From: Cupriavidus sp.
GTDB taxonomy: Bacteria > Pseudomonadota > Gammaproteobacteria > Burkholderiales > Burkholderiaceae
Assembly: GCA_031181345.1 (NCBI GenBank)
Contig: JAPSLC010000050.1
Coordinates: 1 to 33,360, forward strand
DNA length: 33,360 nt
Reading direction: 5' to 3'
Every line of letters starts with the position of its first letter. Position 1 is the stretch's first letter. The notes under the pieces are model-generated. The model saw nothing but the letters and a program-made list of their open reading frames with translations. It was not told the DNA's origin and did not search any database. Position numbers and translations under genes: made by a program. Shown piece by piece: positions 21,723-29,807 of the stretch.

Positions 21723-22256
21723 CTACACCGGCCTGTCGTCCTCCGGCCGGTGCCACAGCGACACGCCGGGTCCCGGAGGTTCTTCCGGCAAGTCCTTGTG
21801 TTTCAGTACGCTGATTGCGCCGTCGTTCTCGAGGATGGCGATGTGCACGTCGTCCAGGCTGGTGCAGTTCTCGCGCCGCAGTACCTTCATCAGATCGTCG
21901 CTGGTAATGCGGGCACCGTGCATGACGTCGTCGAACACCTTTCCGTCGCGAATCAGCAACTGCGGCTTGCCCTCGACCGCGTACTCGATGGGCCGGCTGC
22001 GCCAACTGAACCAGCTGACGAGAACGTTGGCGCCGATCAGCGTGGCGGCGAGGATCAGACCCGCCGACACCGACTTGTCATCGCCGACCATGGCGTTCTG
22101 CACGCCTTCGGACAGGATCAGCAGCAGGATCAGATCGAACGGCGTCATCTGCCCGATCTGCCGTTTGCCGCCCAGCCGCATCATCAGCAGCAGGGCGAAG
22201 TAGACGATCAGCCCCCGGACGATAAATTCCCACCACGGCGCGTTCATCTCCCACAT
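21723..22256 (-). CDS. YetF/DUF421 membrane protein
   Basis: A 177-residue inner-membrane protein of the DUF421 (YetF/YcaP) family. Two or three N-terminal hydrophobic segments are seen (FIVRGLIVYFALLLMMRL, DLILLLILSEGVQNAMVG, GLILAATLIGANVLVSWFSW), followed by a soluble part with the typical EGKPQLLIRDGKV and LLRRENCTSLDDVHIAILENDGAISVL. AAGGAG lies 7 bases before the ATG. Biochemical function of the family is not established. It sits between gcvP and sdaA on the same strand, so it is probably co-transcribed with the glycine genes, though a hairpin separates it from gcvP. Confidence 0.9.
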   Translation of the reverse strand: MWEMNAPWWEFIVRGLIVYFALLLMMRLGGKRQIGQMTPFDLILLLILSEGVQNAMVGDDKSVSAGLILAATLIGANVLVSWFSWRSRPIEYAVEGKPQLLIRDGKVFDDVMHGARITSDDLMKVLRRENCTSLDDVHIAILENDGAISVLKHKDLPEEPPGPGVSLWHRPEDDRPV

Positions 22257-22299
22257 CGACAGTCTCCTTACCGATGATGGTCCCGGCCCGCAGGCGGGA

Positions 22300-22336
22300 A
22301 CCAGAAAGGCCGCACGCCGGCTGGCGTGCGTGCGGC
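22300..22336 (-). terminator. Hairpin between gcvP and the DUF421 gene
   Basis: On the minus strand GCCGCACGC (22336-22328) pairs with GCGTGCGGC (22317-22309) over a 10-base loop, followed by CTTTCTGG. The T run is short, so this may be a partial terminator or a processing site that lowers expression of the DUF421 gene and sdaA relative to gcvTHP. Confidence 0.5.
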
Positions 22337-22376
22337 AACGAGCCGCCGTGCGGGATGCTGCAGGAAGCGTGCCCGC

Positions 22377-25295
22377 TTACTCCTCGTACGTGCTCATCGG
22401 CACGCAAGAGCAGAACAGGTTGCGGTCGCCGTAGACGTTGTCGGCCCGGCCGACCGGCGGCCAGTACTTCTGCGTCCGCAGCGAGGCGACCGGATAGGCG
22501 GCTTCCTCACGCGTGTACTTGTGGTTCCACTCGTTGGCGGTGATGACCGCCGCGGTGTGCGGCGCGTTCTTCAGCGGGTTGTCCTCGCGGTCGAAACTGC
22601 CATCCTCCACGCGCGCAATTTCCTTGCGGATCGCGATCATCGCGTCGATGAAGCGATCGAGCTCGTGCAGCGCCTCGCTTTCGGTCGGCTCGATCATCAG
22701 CGTGCCCGGCACCGGGAAGCTCATGGTCGGCGCGTGGAAGCCATAGTCCATCAGCCGCTTGGCGACATCCTCGTTGCTGATGCCCGTCGCCTTCTGGATC
22801 GGGCGCAGATCGAGAATGCACTCGTGCGCGATATGGCCGTTGCCGCCGGTGTACAACACCGGGTAGTACTCGGACAGCCGCTTGGCGACGTAGTTGGCCG
22901 CCAGGATCGCGTTCTCGGTGGCGGCGGTCAGGCCGCGCGCGCCCATCATCGCGATATACATCCACGAGATCGGCAGAATGCTGGCCGAGCCGTAGGGCGC
23001 GGCCGAGATCGCGCCGATGCCGTCGTCGGCGCGGCGATAGCCGCTGCTGGTGTGGTTCGGCAGGAACGGTGCCAGATGCGCGCCGACCGCGACCGGACCG
23101 ACGCCCGGACCCCCGCCGCCGTGCGGAATGCAGAAGGTCTTGTGCAGGTTCAGGTGCGACACGTCGCCGCCGAACTGTCCCGGCGCGGCGGTGCCGACCA
23201 TCGCGTTCATGTTGGCGCCATCGACATAGACCTGTCCGCCGTGGCTGTGGACGATCTCGCAGATGCGCTGCACGCCTTCCTCGAACACGCCGTGCGTGGA
23301 CGGGTAGGTGATCATGATCGCGGCCAGGTTCTTGCTGTGCTGCGCCGCCTTCTTCTCCAGATCGGCCAGATCGACGTTGCCGTCCTCGTCGCAGGCGACG
23401 ACCACCACCTGCATGCCGGCCATCTGCGCCGATGCCGGGTTGGTGCCGTGCGCCGACGACGGGATCAGGCAGATATTGCGATGGCTCTCGCCGCGGCTCG
23501 CGTGGTAGGCGTGGATGATCTGCAGGCCCGCGTATTCGCCTTGCGAGCCGGCGTTCGGCTGCAGGCTGACGGCGGCGTAGCCGGTGGCGGCGCACAGCAT
23601 CGCCTCGAGCTGGCCGATCATCTCGCGGTAGCCGACGGTCTGCTCGTCCGGTGCAAACGGATGGATGCTCGAGAACTCGGGCCAGGTGACCGGAATCATC
23701 TCGCTGGTCGCATTGAGCTTCATCGTGCAGGAGCCCAGCGGGATCATCGTGCGGTCGAGCGCCAGGTCCTTGTCGGCCAGCATGCGCAGATAACGCAGCA
23801 TCTCGTGCTCGGCATGGTGCGTGTTGAAGACCGGATGGGTCAGGTAGGCGCTCTGGCGCGACAGCGCGGCCGGATAGCCGTCATCGGTCGCGGCTTCCAC
23901 TGCGTCGAAGGCCGGCACCGGCTTGCCCTGCGCGAAGATCTCCCACAGCGCGATCACATCATCGCGGGTGGTGGTCTCGTCCAGCGAGATGCCGACGTGC
24001 GCGGCACCGGCACGGCGCAGGTTGACGCGGCGCGCGGCGGCCGCGGCGTGGATCGCCTCGGTGGCGGCGCCGGTCTCGATGGTCAGCGTGTCGAAGAACG
24101 TTGCGTTGGTACGCGCGTAGCCCAGCGTCTGCAGGCCGCCGGCCAGCGTCGCGGTCAGGCGATGCACGCGTTGCGCGATGCGCTTCAGGCCCTGCGGACC
24201 GTGGTAGACCGCGTACATCGACGCCATCACCGCCAGCAGCACCTGCGCGGTACAGATGTTCGAGGTCGCCTTCTCGCGGCGGATATGCTGCTCGCGCGTC
24301 TGCAGCGCGAGCCGGTAGGCCTGGTTGCCCTGCGCATCGACGGTGACGCCGACCAGGCGGCCCGGCATCGAACGCTTGTAGGCATCCTTGACGGCCATAT
24401 AGCCAGCGTGCGGGCCGCCGAAGCCGAGCGGCACGCCGAAGCGCTGCGAGTTGCCGACGGCCACGTCGGCGCCCCATTCGCCCGGCGCCGCCAGCAGCGT
24501 CAGCGCCAGCAGGTCCGCTGCGGCGACCACCAGGCCGCCGGCCGCGTGGACCGCATCGGCGATCGCGCGGTAATCCGCCACGTCGCCGTTGACGCCCGGG
24601 TATTGCAGCAGCACGCCGAACGCATGCGCCTGCGCCGCGTCCGCGGCGGGACCGACCTTGACCTCGATGCCGAGCGGCAGCGCGCGCGTGCGCACCACTT
24701 CGATGGTCTGCGGCAGCACGTCGTCGGCCACGTAGAAGGTGTTCGACGCGTGCTTGTTCACGCGCTGCAGCAGCGTCATCGCCTCGGCCGCGGCCGTGCC
24801 TTCGTCGAGCATCGACGCATTGGCGATATCGAGGCCGGTCAGGTCGGTGACCATCTGCTGGAAGTTCAGCATCGCTTCGAGGCGGCCCTGCGAGATCTCC
24901 GGCTGGTACGGCGTGTAGGCGGTGTACCAGGCCGGGTTCTCGAAGATATTGCGCAGGATCACGCCCGGCGTCAGCGTGTTGTAGTAGCCCTGGCCGATGA
25001 AGCTCTTGAACACCTTGTTCTTGCCGGCAATGCCGCGCAGCTTGGCAAGCGCGGCTTCCTCGCTCAGCGGCTCGGTGAATTCGCCCAGCGGCATGCCGTC
25101 GCGGCGGCGGATCGCGGCCGGGATGATGGCGTCCATCAGCGCGGCGCGGCTGTCGTAGCCCAGCACCTTCAGCATGTGCTGCTGTTCGGCGGCGTCGGGA
25201 CCGATATGGCGGTGGGAAAAGGCGTCGCGAGCTTCGAGTTCGGCCAGCGAAGGGCGAGCGGATTGAGCGGCGTTCATGGGCAGGGGAGCGTTCAT
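22377..25295 (-). CDS. gcvP: Glycine dehydrogenase (decarboxylating), P protein
   Basis: Pyridoxal-phosphate enzyme of the glycine cleavage system: decarboxylates glycine and passes the aminomethyl group to the lipoyl arm of GcvH. It is a single-chain P protein of 972 residues, the usual proteobacterial length. It starts with a recognition segment FSHRHIGPD, has a first half of N-terminal GDC-P fold, and has the cofactor lysine in LHKTFCIPHGGGGPG (Lys719 by this start), preceded by YVDGANMNAMVG. ATG 25295 is preferred because homology begins just after it. The frame also has an ATG at 25340, preceded by a G-rich tract, giving 15 more residues; which is used is not settled. Confidence 0.96.
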   Translation of the reverse strand: MNAPLPMNAAQSARPSLAELEARDAFSHRHIGPDAAEQQHMLKVLGYDSRAALMDAIIPAAIRRRDGMPLGEFTEPLSEEAALAKLRGIAGKNKVFKSFIGQGYYNTLTPGVILRNIFENPAWYTAYTPYQPEISQGRLEAMLNFQQMVTDLTGLDIANASMLDEGTAAAEAMTLLQRVNKHASNTFYVADDVLPQTIEVVRTRALPLGIEVKVGPAADAAQAHAFGVLLQYPGVNGDVADYRAIADAVHAAGGLVVAAADLLALTLLAAPGEWGADVAVGNSQRFGVPLGFGGPHAGYMAVKDAYKRSMPGRLVGVTVDAQGNQAYRLALQTREQHIRREKATSNICTAQVLLAVMASMYAVYHGPQGLKRIAQRVHRLTATLAGGLQTLGYARTNATFFDTLTIETGAATEAIHAAAAARRVNLRRAGAAHVGISLDETTTRDDVIALWEIFAQGKPVPAFDAVEAATDDGYPAALSRQSAYLTHPVFNTHHAEHEMLRYLRMLADKDLALDRTMIPLGSCTMKLNATSEMIPVTWPEFSSIHPFAPDEQTVGYREMIGQLEAMLCAATGYAAVSLQPNAGSQGEYAGLQIIHAYHASRGESHRNICLIPSSAHGTNPASAQMAGMQVVVVACDEDGNVDLADLEKKAAQHSKNLAAIMITYPSTHGVFEEGVQRICEIVHSHGGQVYVDGANMNAMVGTAAPGQFGGDVSHLNLHKTFCIPHGGGGPGVGPVAVGAHLAPFLPNHTSSGYRRADDGIGAISAAPYGSASILPISWMYIAMMGARGLTAATENAILAANYVAKRLSEYYPVLYTGGNGHIAHECILDLRPIQKATGISNEDVAKRLMDYGFHAPTMSFPVPGTLMIEPTESEALHELDRFIDAMIAIRKEIARVEDGSFDREDNPLKNAPHTAAVITANEWNHKYTREEAAYPVASLRTQKYWPPVGRADNVYGDRNLFCSCVPMSTYEE

Positions 25296-25371
25296 GGCAA
25301 GTGACTCGGAGAGGCGGGCCGGGACATGGTGGTCAGCCATGGCCCCCGGCGCCGCGGGCGGGGCGCCGGGC

Positions 25372-25752
25372 TCAGGCGCCGACGCTGGCCTTGTAGGCGT
25401 CGGCCGTCATCAGGCCGTTGACGTCGTCGCCGTTGGCCGGCTTGATCTTGAACAGCCAGGCATCGAAGGCGTTGGCGTTGACGCTTTCGGGCGCGTCCTT
25501 GACGGCGTCGTTGATGGCGACCACTTCGCCGGCCACTGGCGCGTAAATGTCCGAGGCGGCCTTGACCGATTCGACCACGGCCAGCGCGTCGCCGGCGCCG
25601 ACCGTCTTGCCGACCTCGGGCAGTTCGAGGAAGACGATGTCGCCGAGCGCATCCTGCGCGTGATCGGTGATGCCGATCGTCAGCGTGCCGTCGGTTTCGA
25701 CGCGCACCCATTCGTGCGACTCGGTGTACTTCAGGTCAGCGGGGAAATTCAT
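25372..25752 (-). CDS. gcvH: Glycine cleavage system H protein (lipoyl carrier)
   Basis: Small lipoylated shuttle protein (126 residues) that carries the aminomethyl group from GcvP to GcvT and returns electrons to the L protein. The lipoyl-attachment lysine is Lys64 in VVESVKAASDIYAP. The N-terminal KYTESHEWVRVE and the glycine-rich GEVVAINDAV are typical. GAGAATCTCG lies just before the ATG. It lies 76 bases upstream of gcvP and 118 bases downstream of gcvT, in the order gcvT-gcvH-gcvP. Confidence 0.97.
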   Translation of the reverse strand: MNFPADLKYTESHEWVRVETDGTLTIGITDHAQDALGDIVFLELPEVGKTVGAGDALAVVESVKAASDIYAPVAGEVVAINDAVKDAPESVNANAFDAWLFKIKPANGDDVNGLMTADAYKASVGA

Positions 25753-25870
25753 CGAGATTCTCCAATTTCAGATTCTTGTGTCGCGCCGCCGTGTGCCATC
25801 GGGATCGAAGGGGCCGCGGGGCGCAGCGTGACCGGGGTGGACGATGTCCGAAGTGAGCCGTCGGCTTCTG

Positions 25871-26998
25871 TCAGCTCACGAGTGCCTTGCCATTGCGCAC
25901 AAACGGCAGTTTAACCACAGTCGCAGTCAGTTTGCGGTCGCGGATCAGCACCTGGACTTCGCTGCCGAGCGCCACATCCTTGGGCAGGCGCGCGAAGGCG
26001 ATCGATTGGGACAGGGTCGGGCTGAAGGTGCCCGAGGTGATCTCGCCCTCGCCGGCGGCGGTCAGCACGGTCTGGTGCGCGCGCAGCACGCCGCCCTTGT
26101 CCCTGAGGATCAGGCCGGCGAACTGCTGGCGCTGGCCGTTGGCGACCAGCGCGGCCTTGCCGACGAAATCGCGTTCGCTCTGCAGATCGACGGTCCAGGC
26201 CAGGCCCGCGTCGAGCGGCGAGGTATGGATATCCATGTCCTGGCCGTACAGGTTCATGCCGGCTTCCAGGCGCAGCGTGTCGCGCGCGCCCAGTCCGGCG
26301 GGACGCACGCCGGCGGCATGCAGCTTTTCCCAGACCGCCGCGACGTTATCGGCCGGCACCACCAGCTCGAAGCCGTCCTCGCCGGTGTAGCCGGTACGGG
26401 CCACCATGATTTCGCCGATCGCGGCGTCGTCGATCACCATCGCGTTGAAGGGTTTGAGCGCTTCGCTCGGCTGGGTCGACGGGAACGCGCTCCACACCTT
26501 GGCGCGCGCGTTCGGGCCCTGCACGGCGACGATGGCCAGCGGCGCGGCGCCGTCGGCGGCGTTATCGGTACGGCGGGGAGTGATGGCGACATTGGCGCCG
26601 GTCTCCGCGTTGCGCTGGCGGATCCAGTCGATATCGCCGGTGGCGGTGCTGGCGTTGACCACCAGGCGGAAGCGGTCCTCGGCGAAGAAGTAGACGATCA
26701 GGTCGTCGATCACGCCGCCGTTCGGGTCGAGCATGCAGGAATACAAGGCCTTGCCCGGCGTTTGCAGCTTGTCGACGTTGTTGGCGAGCAGCCCGCGCAG
26801 GAAGGCGCGGGTATTGGGGCCGGCGAGATCGACGACGCACATGTGCGAGACGTCGAACATGCCCGCATCGCTGCGCACCGCGTGGTGTTCCTCGATCTGC
26901 GAGCCGTAGTTGACCGGCATGTCCCATCCGCCGAAATCGACCATGCGGGCGCCGAGGGCGCGGTGGATGGCGTTGAGGGGCGTGGCCTGGAGCGTCAT
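25871..26998 (-). CDS. gcvT: Glycine cleavage system aminomethyltransferase, T protein
   Basis: Transfers the methylene group from the aminomethyl-lipoyl arm of GcvH to tetrahydrofolate, releasing ammonia. 375 residues, normal length. Typical segments are ALGARMVDFGGWDMPVNYGS near the N-terminus, MFDVSHM, RTGYTGEDGFEL and LGARDTLRLEAGMNLYGQDM. The start is ATG 26998, with GAGG 5 bases upstream. A longer frame to 27202 would run through the riboswitch terminator and is rejected. First gene of the operon; no GcvL (lipoamide dehydrogenase) gene is in the window, so it must be encoded elsewhere. Confidence 0.97.
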   Translation of the reverse strand: MTLQATPLNAIHRALGARMVDFGGWDMPVNYGSQIEEHHAVRSDAGMFDVSHMCVVDLAGPNTRAFLRGLLANNVDKLQTPGKALYSCMLDPNGGVIDDLIVYFFAEDRFRLVVNASTATGDIDWIRQRNAETGANVAITPRRTDNAADGAAPLAIVAVQGPNARAKVWSAFPSTQPSEALKPFNAMVIDDAAIGEIMVARTGYTGEDGFELVVPADNVAAVWEKLHAAGVRPAGLGARDTLRLEAGMNLYGQDMDIHTSPLDAGLAWTVDLQSERDFVGKAALVANGQRQQFAGLILRDKGGVLRAHQTVLTAAGEGEITSGTFSPTLSQSIAFARLPKDVALGSEVQVLIRDRKLTATVVKLPFVRNGKALVS

Positions 26999-27029
26999 GG
27001 ATTCCTCGGAGCGTGGCATCGTTCGGTCC

Positions 27030-27046
27030 GGCGCGCGCGGCGCGCC
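27030..27046 (-). other. GC-only hairpin in the gcvT leader
   Basis: GGCGCGC and GCGCGCC form a 7-bp stem with a 3-base loop, between the terminator T run and the gcvT ribosome-binding site (27004-27007). It could influence translation initiation or protect the 5' end of a processed mRNA; nothing more can be said by eye. Confidence 0.4.
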
Positions 27047-27049
27047 AAA

Positions 27050-27105
27050 CAAAAAAAGGGTCATCCGTCGCGCGGCTCGATATGAACCGTCGCGACGGAT
27101 GACCC
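27050..27105 (-). terminator. Intrinsic terminator downstream of the glycine riboswitch
   Basis: On the minus strand GGGTCATCCGTCGCG (27105-27091) pairs perfectly with CGCGACGGATGACCC (27072-27058), 15 bp with an 18-base loop, followed by an unbroken run of T and then GTTT. It sits 2 bases after the last helix of the second aptamer and 50 bases before gcvT. It must therefore be bypassed for the operon to be expressed, making it the expression platform of the riboswitch. Confidence 0.92.
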
Positions 27106-27352
27106 CCTCTGTCCTCGATACCTGAGAGATTACGGCCGGCCCTGCTGTCCTGTCGGACCCGCGGGCCACGCCGTGCGCCCCTTCGGTGGACACGCTCATC
27201 ATTCAGGTGATGAATGGCGGGTGTCGCTCTCCAGAGTTCGGCATACATCGTGTGCATGCTGCATGCCGATCCGCCCGGTCCATGGTGCCTGAGAGTTTTC
27301 GGGTGATTCCCCTTCGGCGGCGCGAATGACGATACAGTCGCGCGCTCTCCCG
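27106..27352 (-). promoter_or_regulatory. Tandem glycine riboswitch
   Basis: Two glycine aptamers lie in a row in the gcvT leader. Aptamer I (27352 down to about 27265) begins GGGAGAGCGCG, has the CGAAGGGG core and the AAACTCTCAGGCACCA segment. Aptamer II (about 27235 down to 27106) begins CTGGAGAGCGAC, has CACCGAAGGGGCGCAC and GTAATCTCTCAGGTA, then closes with GACAGAG, which can pair with CTCTG at its 5' side. The paired GAGAG / CUCUCAGG and CCGAAGGGG elements are the family hallmarks. Binding of glycine normally switches gcv expression on. Confidence 0.95.
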
Positions 27353-27365
27353 GACGGATGGCGCG

Positions 27366-27394
27366 ACTCTAACCGCAGGCTTGGCCGCTGTCAA
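27366..27394 (-). promoter_or_regulatory. Predicted promoter of the gcvTHP operon
   Basis: On the minus strand a perfect -35 TTGACA (27394-27389) is followed after 17 bases by TAGAGT (27371-27366). Transcription would begin near 27359, just before the first aptamer at 27352, exactly where a riboswitch leader should start. Confidence 0.7.
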
Positions 27395-27599
27395 CGCGAG
27401 AGCGGCGCGCCGGAGGCGACCGTCCCAGCGTCGACAGCGAGGGCCGGCCGCCGTGTTAACATCGCCCGCTTCGACCCGTTCGGCCCTTCCGCGGCGCTTG
27501 CGCAGTTCGGCAGTTGGCCCGCACGGATCGCACCCTTGGCCCGCATCCCTCGCGATGCCGGCGCCGCCTCCGCCGTACCCGACCTCCGATCCCCGACCG

Positions 27600-29684
27600 A
27601 TGACCCACGGACTGAACGCCGCCCAATCCGAAGCCGTCCGCTATCTGGACGGCCCTTGCCTGGTGCTGGCCGGCGCCGGCTCGGGCAAGACCCGGGTGAT
27701 CACGCAGAAGATCGCGCATCTGATCGAGGACAAGGGCTTCGAGCCCCGCCACATCGCCGCGGTGACCTTTACCAACAAGGCCGCCAAGGAGATGCAGGAG
27801 CGGATCGCCAAGCTGATTGAGGGCAAGACCCGCGACGGCAAGCGCATCCCGCTGCGCCAGCTGACGGTCTGTACCTTCCACTCGCTGGGCGTGCAGATCC
27901 TGCGCGCCGAGGCCGAGCACCTGGGCCTGAAGCCACAGTTCTCGATCATGGACGCCGATGACTGCTTCGGCCTGATCCAGGAACAACTGGCGACCACCGA
28001 CAAGAAGCTGATCCGCAGCGTGCAGAGCACGATCTCGCTGTGGAAGAACGGCATGGTCGATCCCGAGACCGCGATCGCCGAGGCCGCCGATGCCGACCAG
28101 CACCAGGCCGCGCTGATCTACCGCAACTACGTCGCTACGCTGGCCGCCTACCAGGCGGTCGACTTCGACGACCTGATCCGGCTGCCGGCGGAGCTGTTCG
28201 CGCGCGACGAAACCGTGCGGCTCAAGTGGCAGAACCGGCTGCGCTACTTCCTCGTCGACGAATACCAGGACACCAACGCCTGCCAGTACCAGCTGCTGAA
28301 GCTGCTGGCCGGCGGCTCGCATCTGCGCGCGCCCGCCTTCACCGCGGTCGGGGACGATGACCAGGCGATCTACGGCTGGCGCGGCGCCACGCTGGACAAT
28401 CTGCGCCTGCTGCAGACCGACTTCCCGAACCTGAAGGTCATCAAGCTCGAGCAGAACTATCGCTCCACGGTGCGCATCCTGCAGGCGGCCAACGCGGTGA
28501 TCGCCAACAACCCGAAGCTGTTCGACAAGACGCTGTGGAGCGAGCACGGCATGGGGGACCCGATCTCCGTGACGCAGATGAACGACGAGGAGCACGAGGC
28601 CGAGTCGGTGGTGTTCAGGCTGTCGGCGCACAAGTTCGAGCGGCGCGCGCAGTTCCGCGACTACGCGATCCTCTATCGCGGCAACCACCAGGCGCGGCTG
28701 TTCGAGCAGATCCTGCGCCGGGAGCGCATTCCGTACGTGCTGTCGGGCGGGCAGAGCTTCTTCGACAAGGCCGAGATCAAGGACATCTGCGCCTATCTGC
28801 GGCTGATCGCCAATCCGGACGACGATCCCGCCTTCATCCGCGCGGTCACCACGCCGCGGCGCGGGGTCGGCAATACCACGCTGGAAGTGCTGGGCACCTT
28901 CGCCGGCCAGGCCAAGGTCTCGCTGTTCGAAGCGGCGATGATGGGCGGCATCGAAGGCAAGCTGCAGCCGCGCCAGCTGGAGCCGCTGCGTACCTTCTGC
29001 GAGGCGATGGTGCGGCTGGCGGACCGCGCCGCGCGCGATCCGGCCACCGAGGTGCTCGACGACCTGATGGAAGGCATCCACTACGAAGCCTATCTGTACG
29101 ACACCTTCGACGAGCGCCAGGCCCAGGCCAAATGGACCAATACGCTGGAGTTCCTCGACTGGCTCAAGCGCAAGGGCACCAAGCCGGAGGCCGCCGACGG
29201 CGAGGCGACCGGCTTCGACACCGCCGACGGCTTTGGCGACGAAGGCAAGAACCTGCTGGAGCTGACGCAGACCGTCGCGCTGATGAGCATGCTCGAAGGC
29301 CGCGAGGAAGATCCCGACGCGGTGCGGCTGTCGACGCTGCACGCGTCCAAGGGCCTGGAATATCCGCACGTGTTCCTGGTCGGCGTGGAGGAAGGCATCC
29401 TGCCGCATTGCCGCGAGGACGAGGACCTGAGCGACGAGAAGATCGAGGAGGAGCGCCGCCTGATGTATGTCGGCATCACGCGCGCGCAGCGCAGCCTGCA
29501 TATCAGCTGGTGCAAGAAGCGCAAGCGTGCGCGCGACACCTACTCATGCCAGCCGTCGCGCTTCATCGGCGAGATGAAGCTCGAGGAAGCGCCGGCACCG
29601 AAGGACGAGACGCCCGCGATGAGCCCGAAGGACAGGCTGGCCGGACTGAAGGCGCTGCTCGGCACCAAGGCCGCGACCGGCTGA
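27600..29684 (+). CDS. rep: ATP-dependent DNA helicase, Rep type (UvrD/Rep superfamily 1)
   Basis: A 3'-5' superfamily 1A DNA helicase of 694 residues, close to E. coli Rep in size and without the longer C-terminus of UvrD. Visible helicase motifs are the Q motif LNAAQSEAV, Walker A GAGSGKTRVI, motif Ia TFTNKAAKEM, the DEYQDTN of motif II, GDDDQAIYGWRGA, LEQNYRST, LSTLHASKGLEYPHVFLVG and YVGITRAQ near the C-terminus. Rep helps replication forks past proteins on DNA. The open frame begins at 27381, but those residues overlap the gcv promoter region and are Arg/Pro-rich; ATG 27600 begins at the conserved domain, though it lacks a strong Shine-Dalgarno. It is divergent from the gcv operon. Confidence 0.93.
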   Translation: MTHGLNAAQSEAVRYLDGPCLVLAGAGSGKTRVITQKIAHLIEDKGFEPRHIAAVTFTNKAAKEMQERIAKLIEGKTRDGKRIPLRQLTVCTFHSLGVQILRAEAEHLGLKPQFSIMDADDCFGLIQEQLATTDKKLIRSVQSTISLWKNGMVDPETAIAEAADADQHQAALIYRNYVATLAAYQAVDFDDLIRLPAELFARDETVRLKWQNRLRYFLVDEYQDTNACQYQLLKLLAGGSHLRAPAFTAVGDDDQAIYGWRGATLDNLRLLQTDFPNLKVIKLEQNYRSTVRILQAANAVIANNPKLFDKTLWSEHGMGDPISVTQMNDEEHEAESVVFRLSAHKFERRAQFRDYAILYRGNHQARLFEQILRRERIPYVLSGGQSFFDKAEIKDICAYLRLIANPDDDPAFIRAVTTPRRGVGNTTLEVLGTFAGQAKVSLFEAAMMGGIEGKLQPRQLEPLRTFCEAMVRLADRAARDPATEVLDDLMEGIHYEAYLYDTFDERQAQAKWTNTLEFLDWLKRKGTKPEAADGEATGFDTADGFGDEGKNLLELTQTVALMSMLEGREEDPDAVRLSTLHASKGLEYPHVFLVGVEEGILPHCREDEDLSDEKIEEERRLMYVGITRAQRSLHISWCKKRKRARDTYSCQPSRFIGEMKLEEAPAPKDETPAMSPKDRLAGLKALLGTKAATG

Positions 29685-29737
29685 CGCGCAGCGCCGGGTA
29701 CGTCCCCGGCCGCCGCCGAAGACGGATCGGCCGGCCC

Positions 29738-29779
29738 TTGATGTCGGTCAAGTCAGGCACGCGCTCGCCCGGGTAGCAT
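29738..29779 (+). promoter_or_regulatory. FNR/Anr-type box and -10 in front of hemN
   Basis: TTGATGTCGGTCAA (29738-29751) matches the FNR consensus TTGAT-N4-ATCAA at nine of ten positions. A -10-like TAGCAT lies at 29774-29779. If transcription starts near 29786, the box centre is 41.5 bases upstream, the spacing of class II FNR-activated promoters. This predicts induction of hemN at low oxygen. Confidence 0.68.
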
Positions 29780-29807
29780 CGAAGCGGATTCCTCAGAAGG
29801 CCGCCCG

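Noticed and set aside
22326..25304. A 992-codon plus-strand frame opposite gcvP
   Set aside because: Antisense shadow of gcvP; the sequence is Arg/Val/His-rich and matches no family I know.
27381..27599. Extended N-terminus of the Rep helicase
   Set aside because: The residues are Arg/Pro/Ala-rich and unconserved, and the DNA overlaps the gcv promoter on the other strand.
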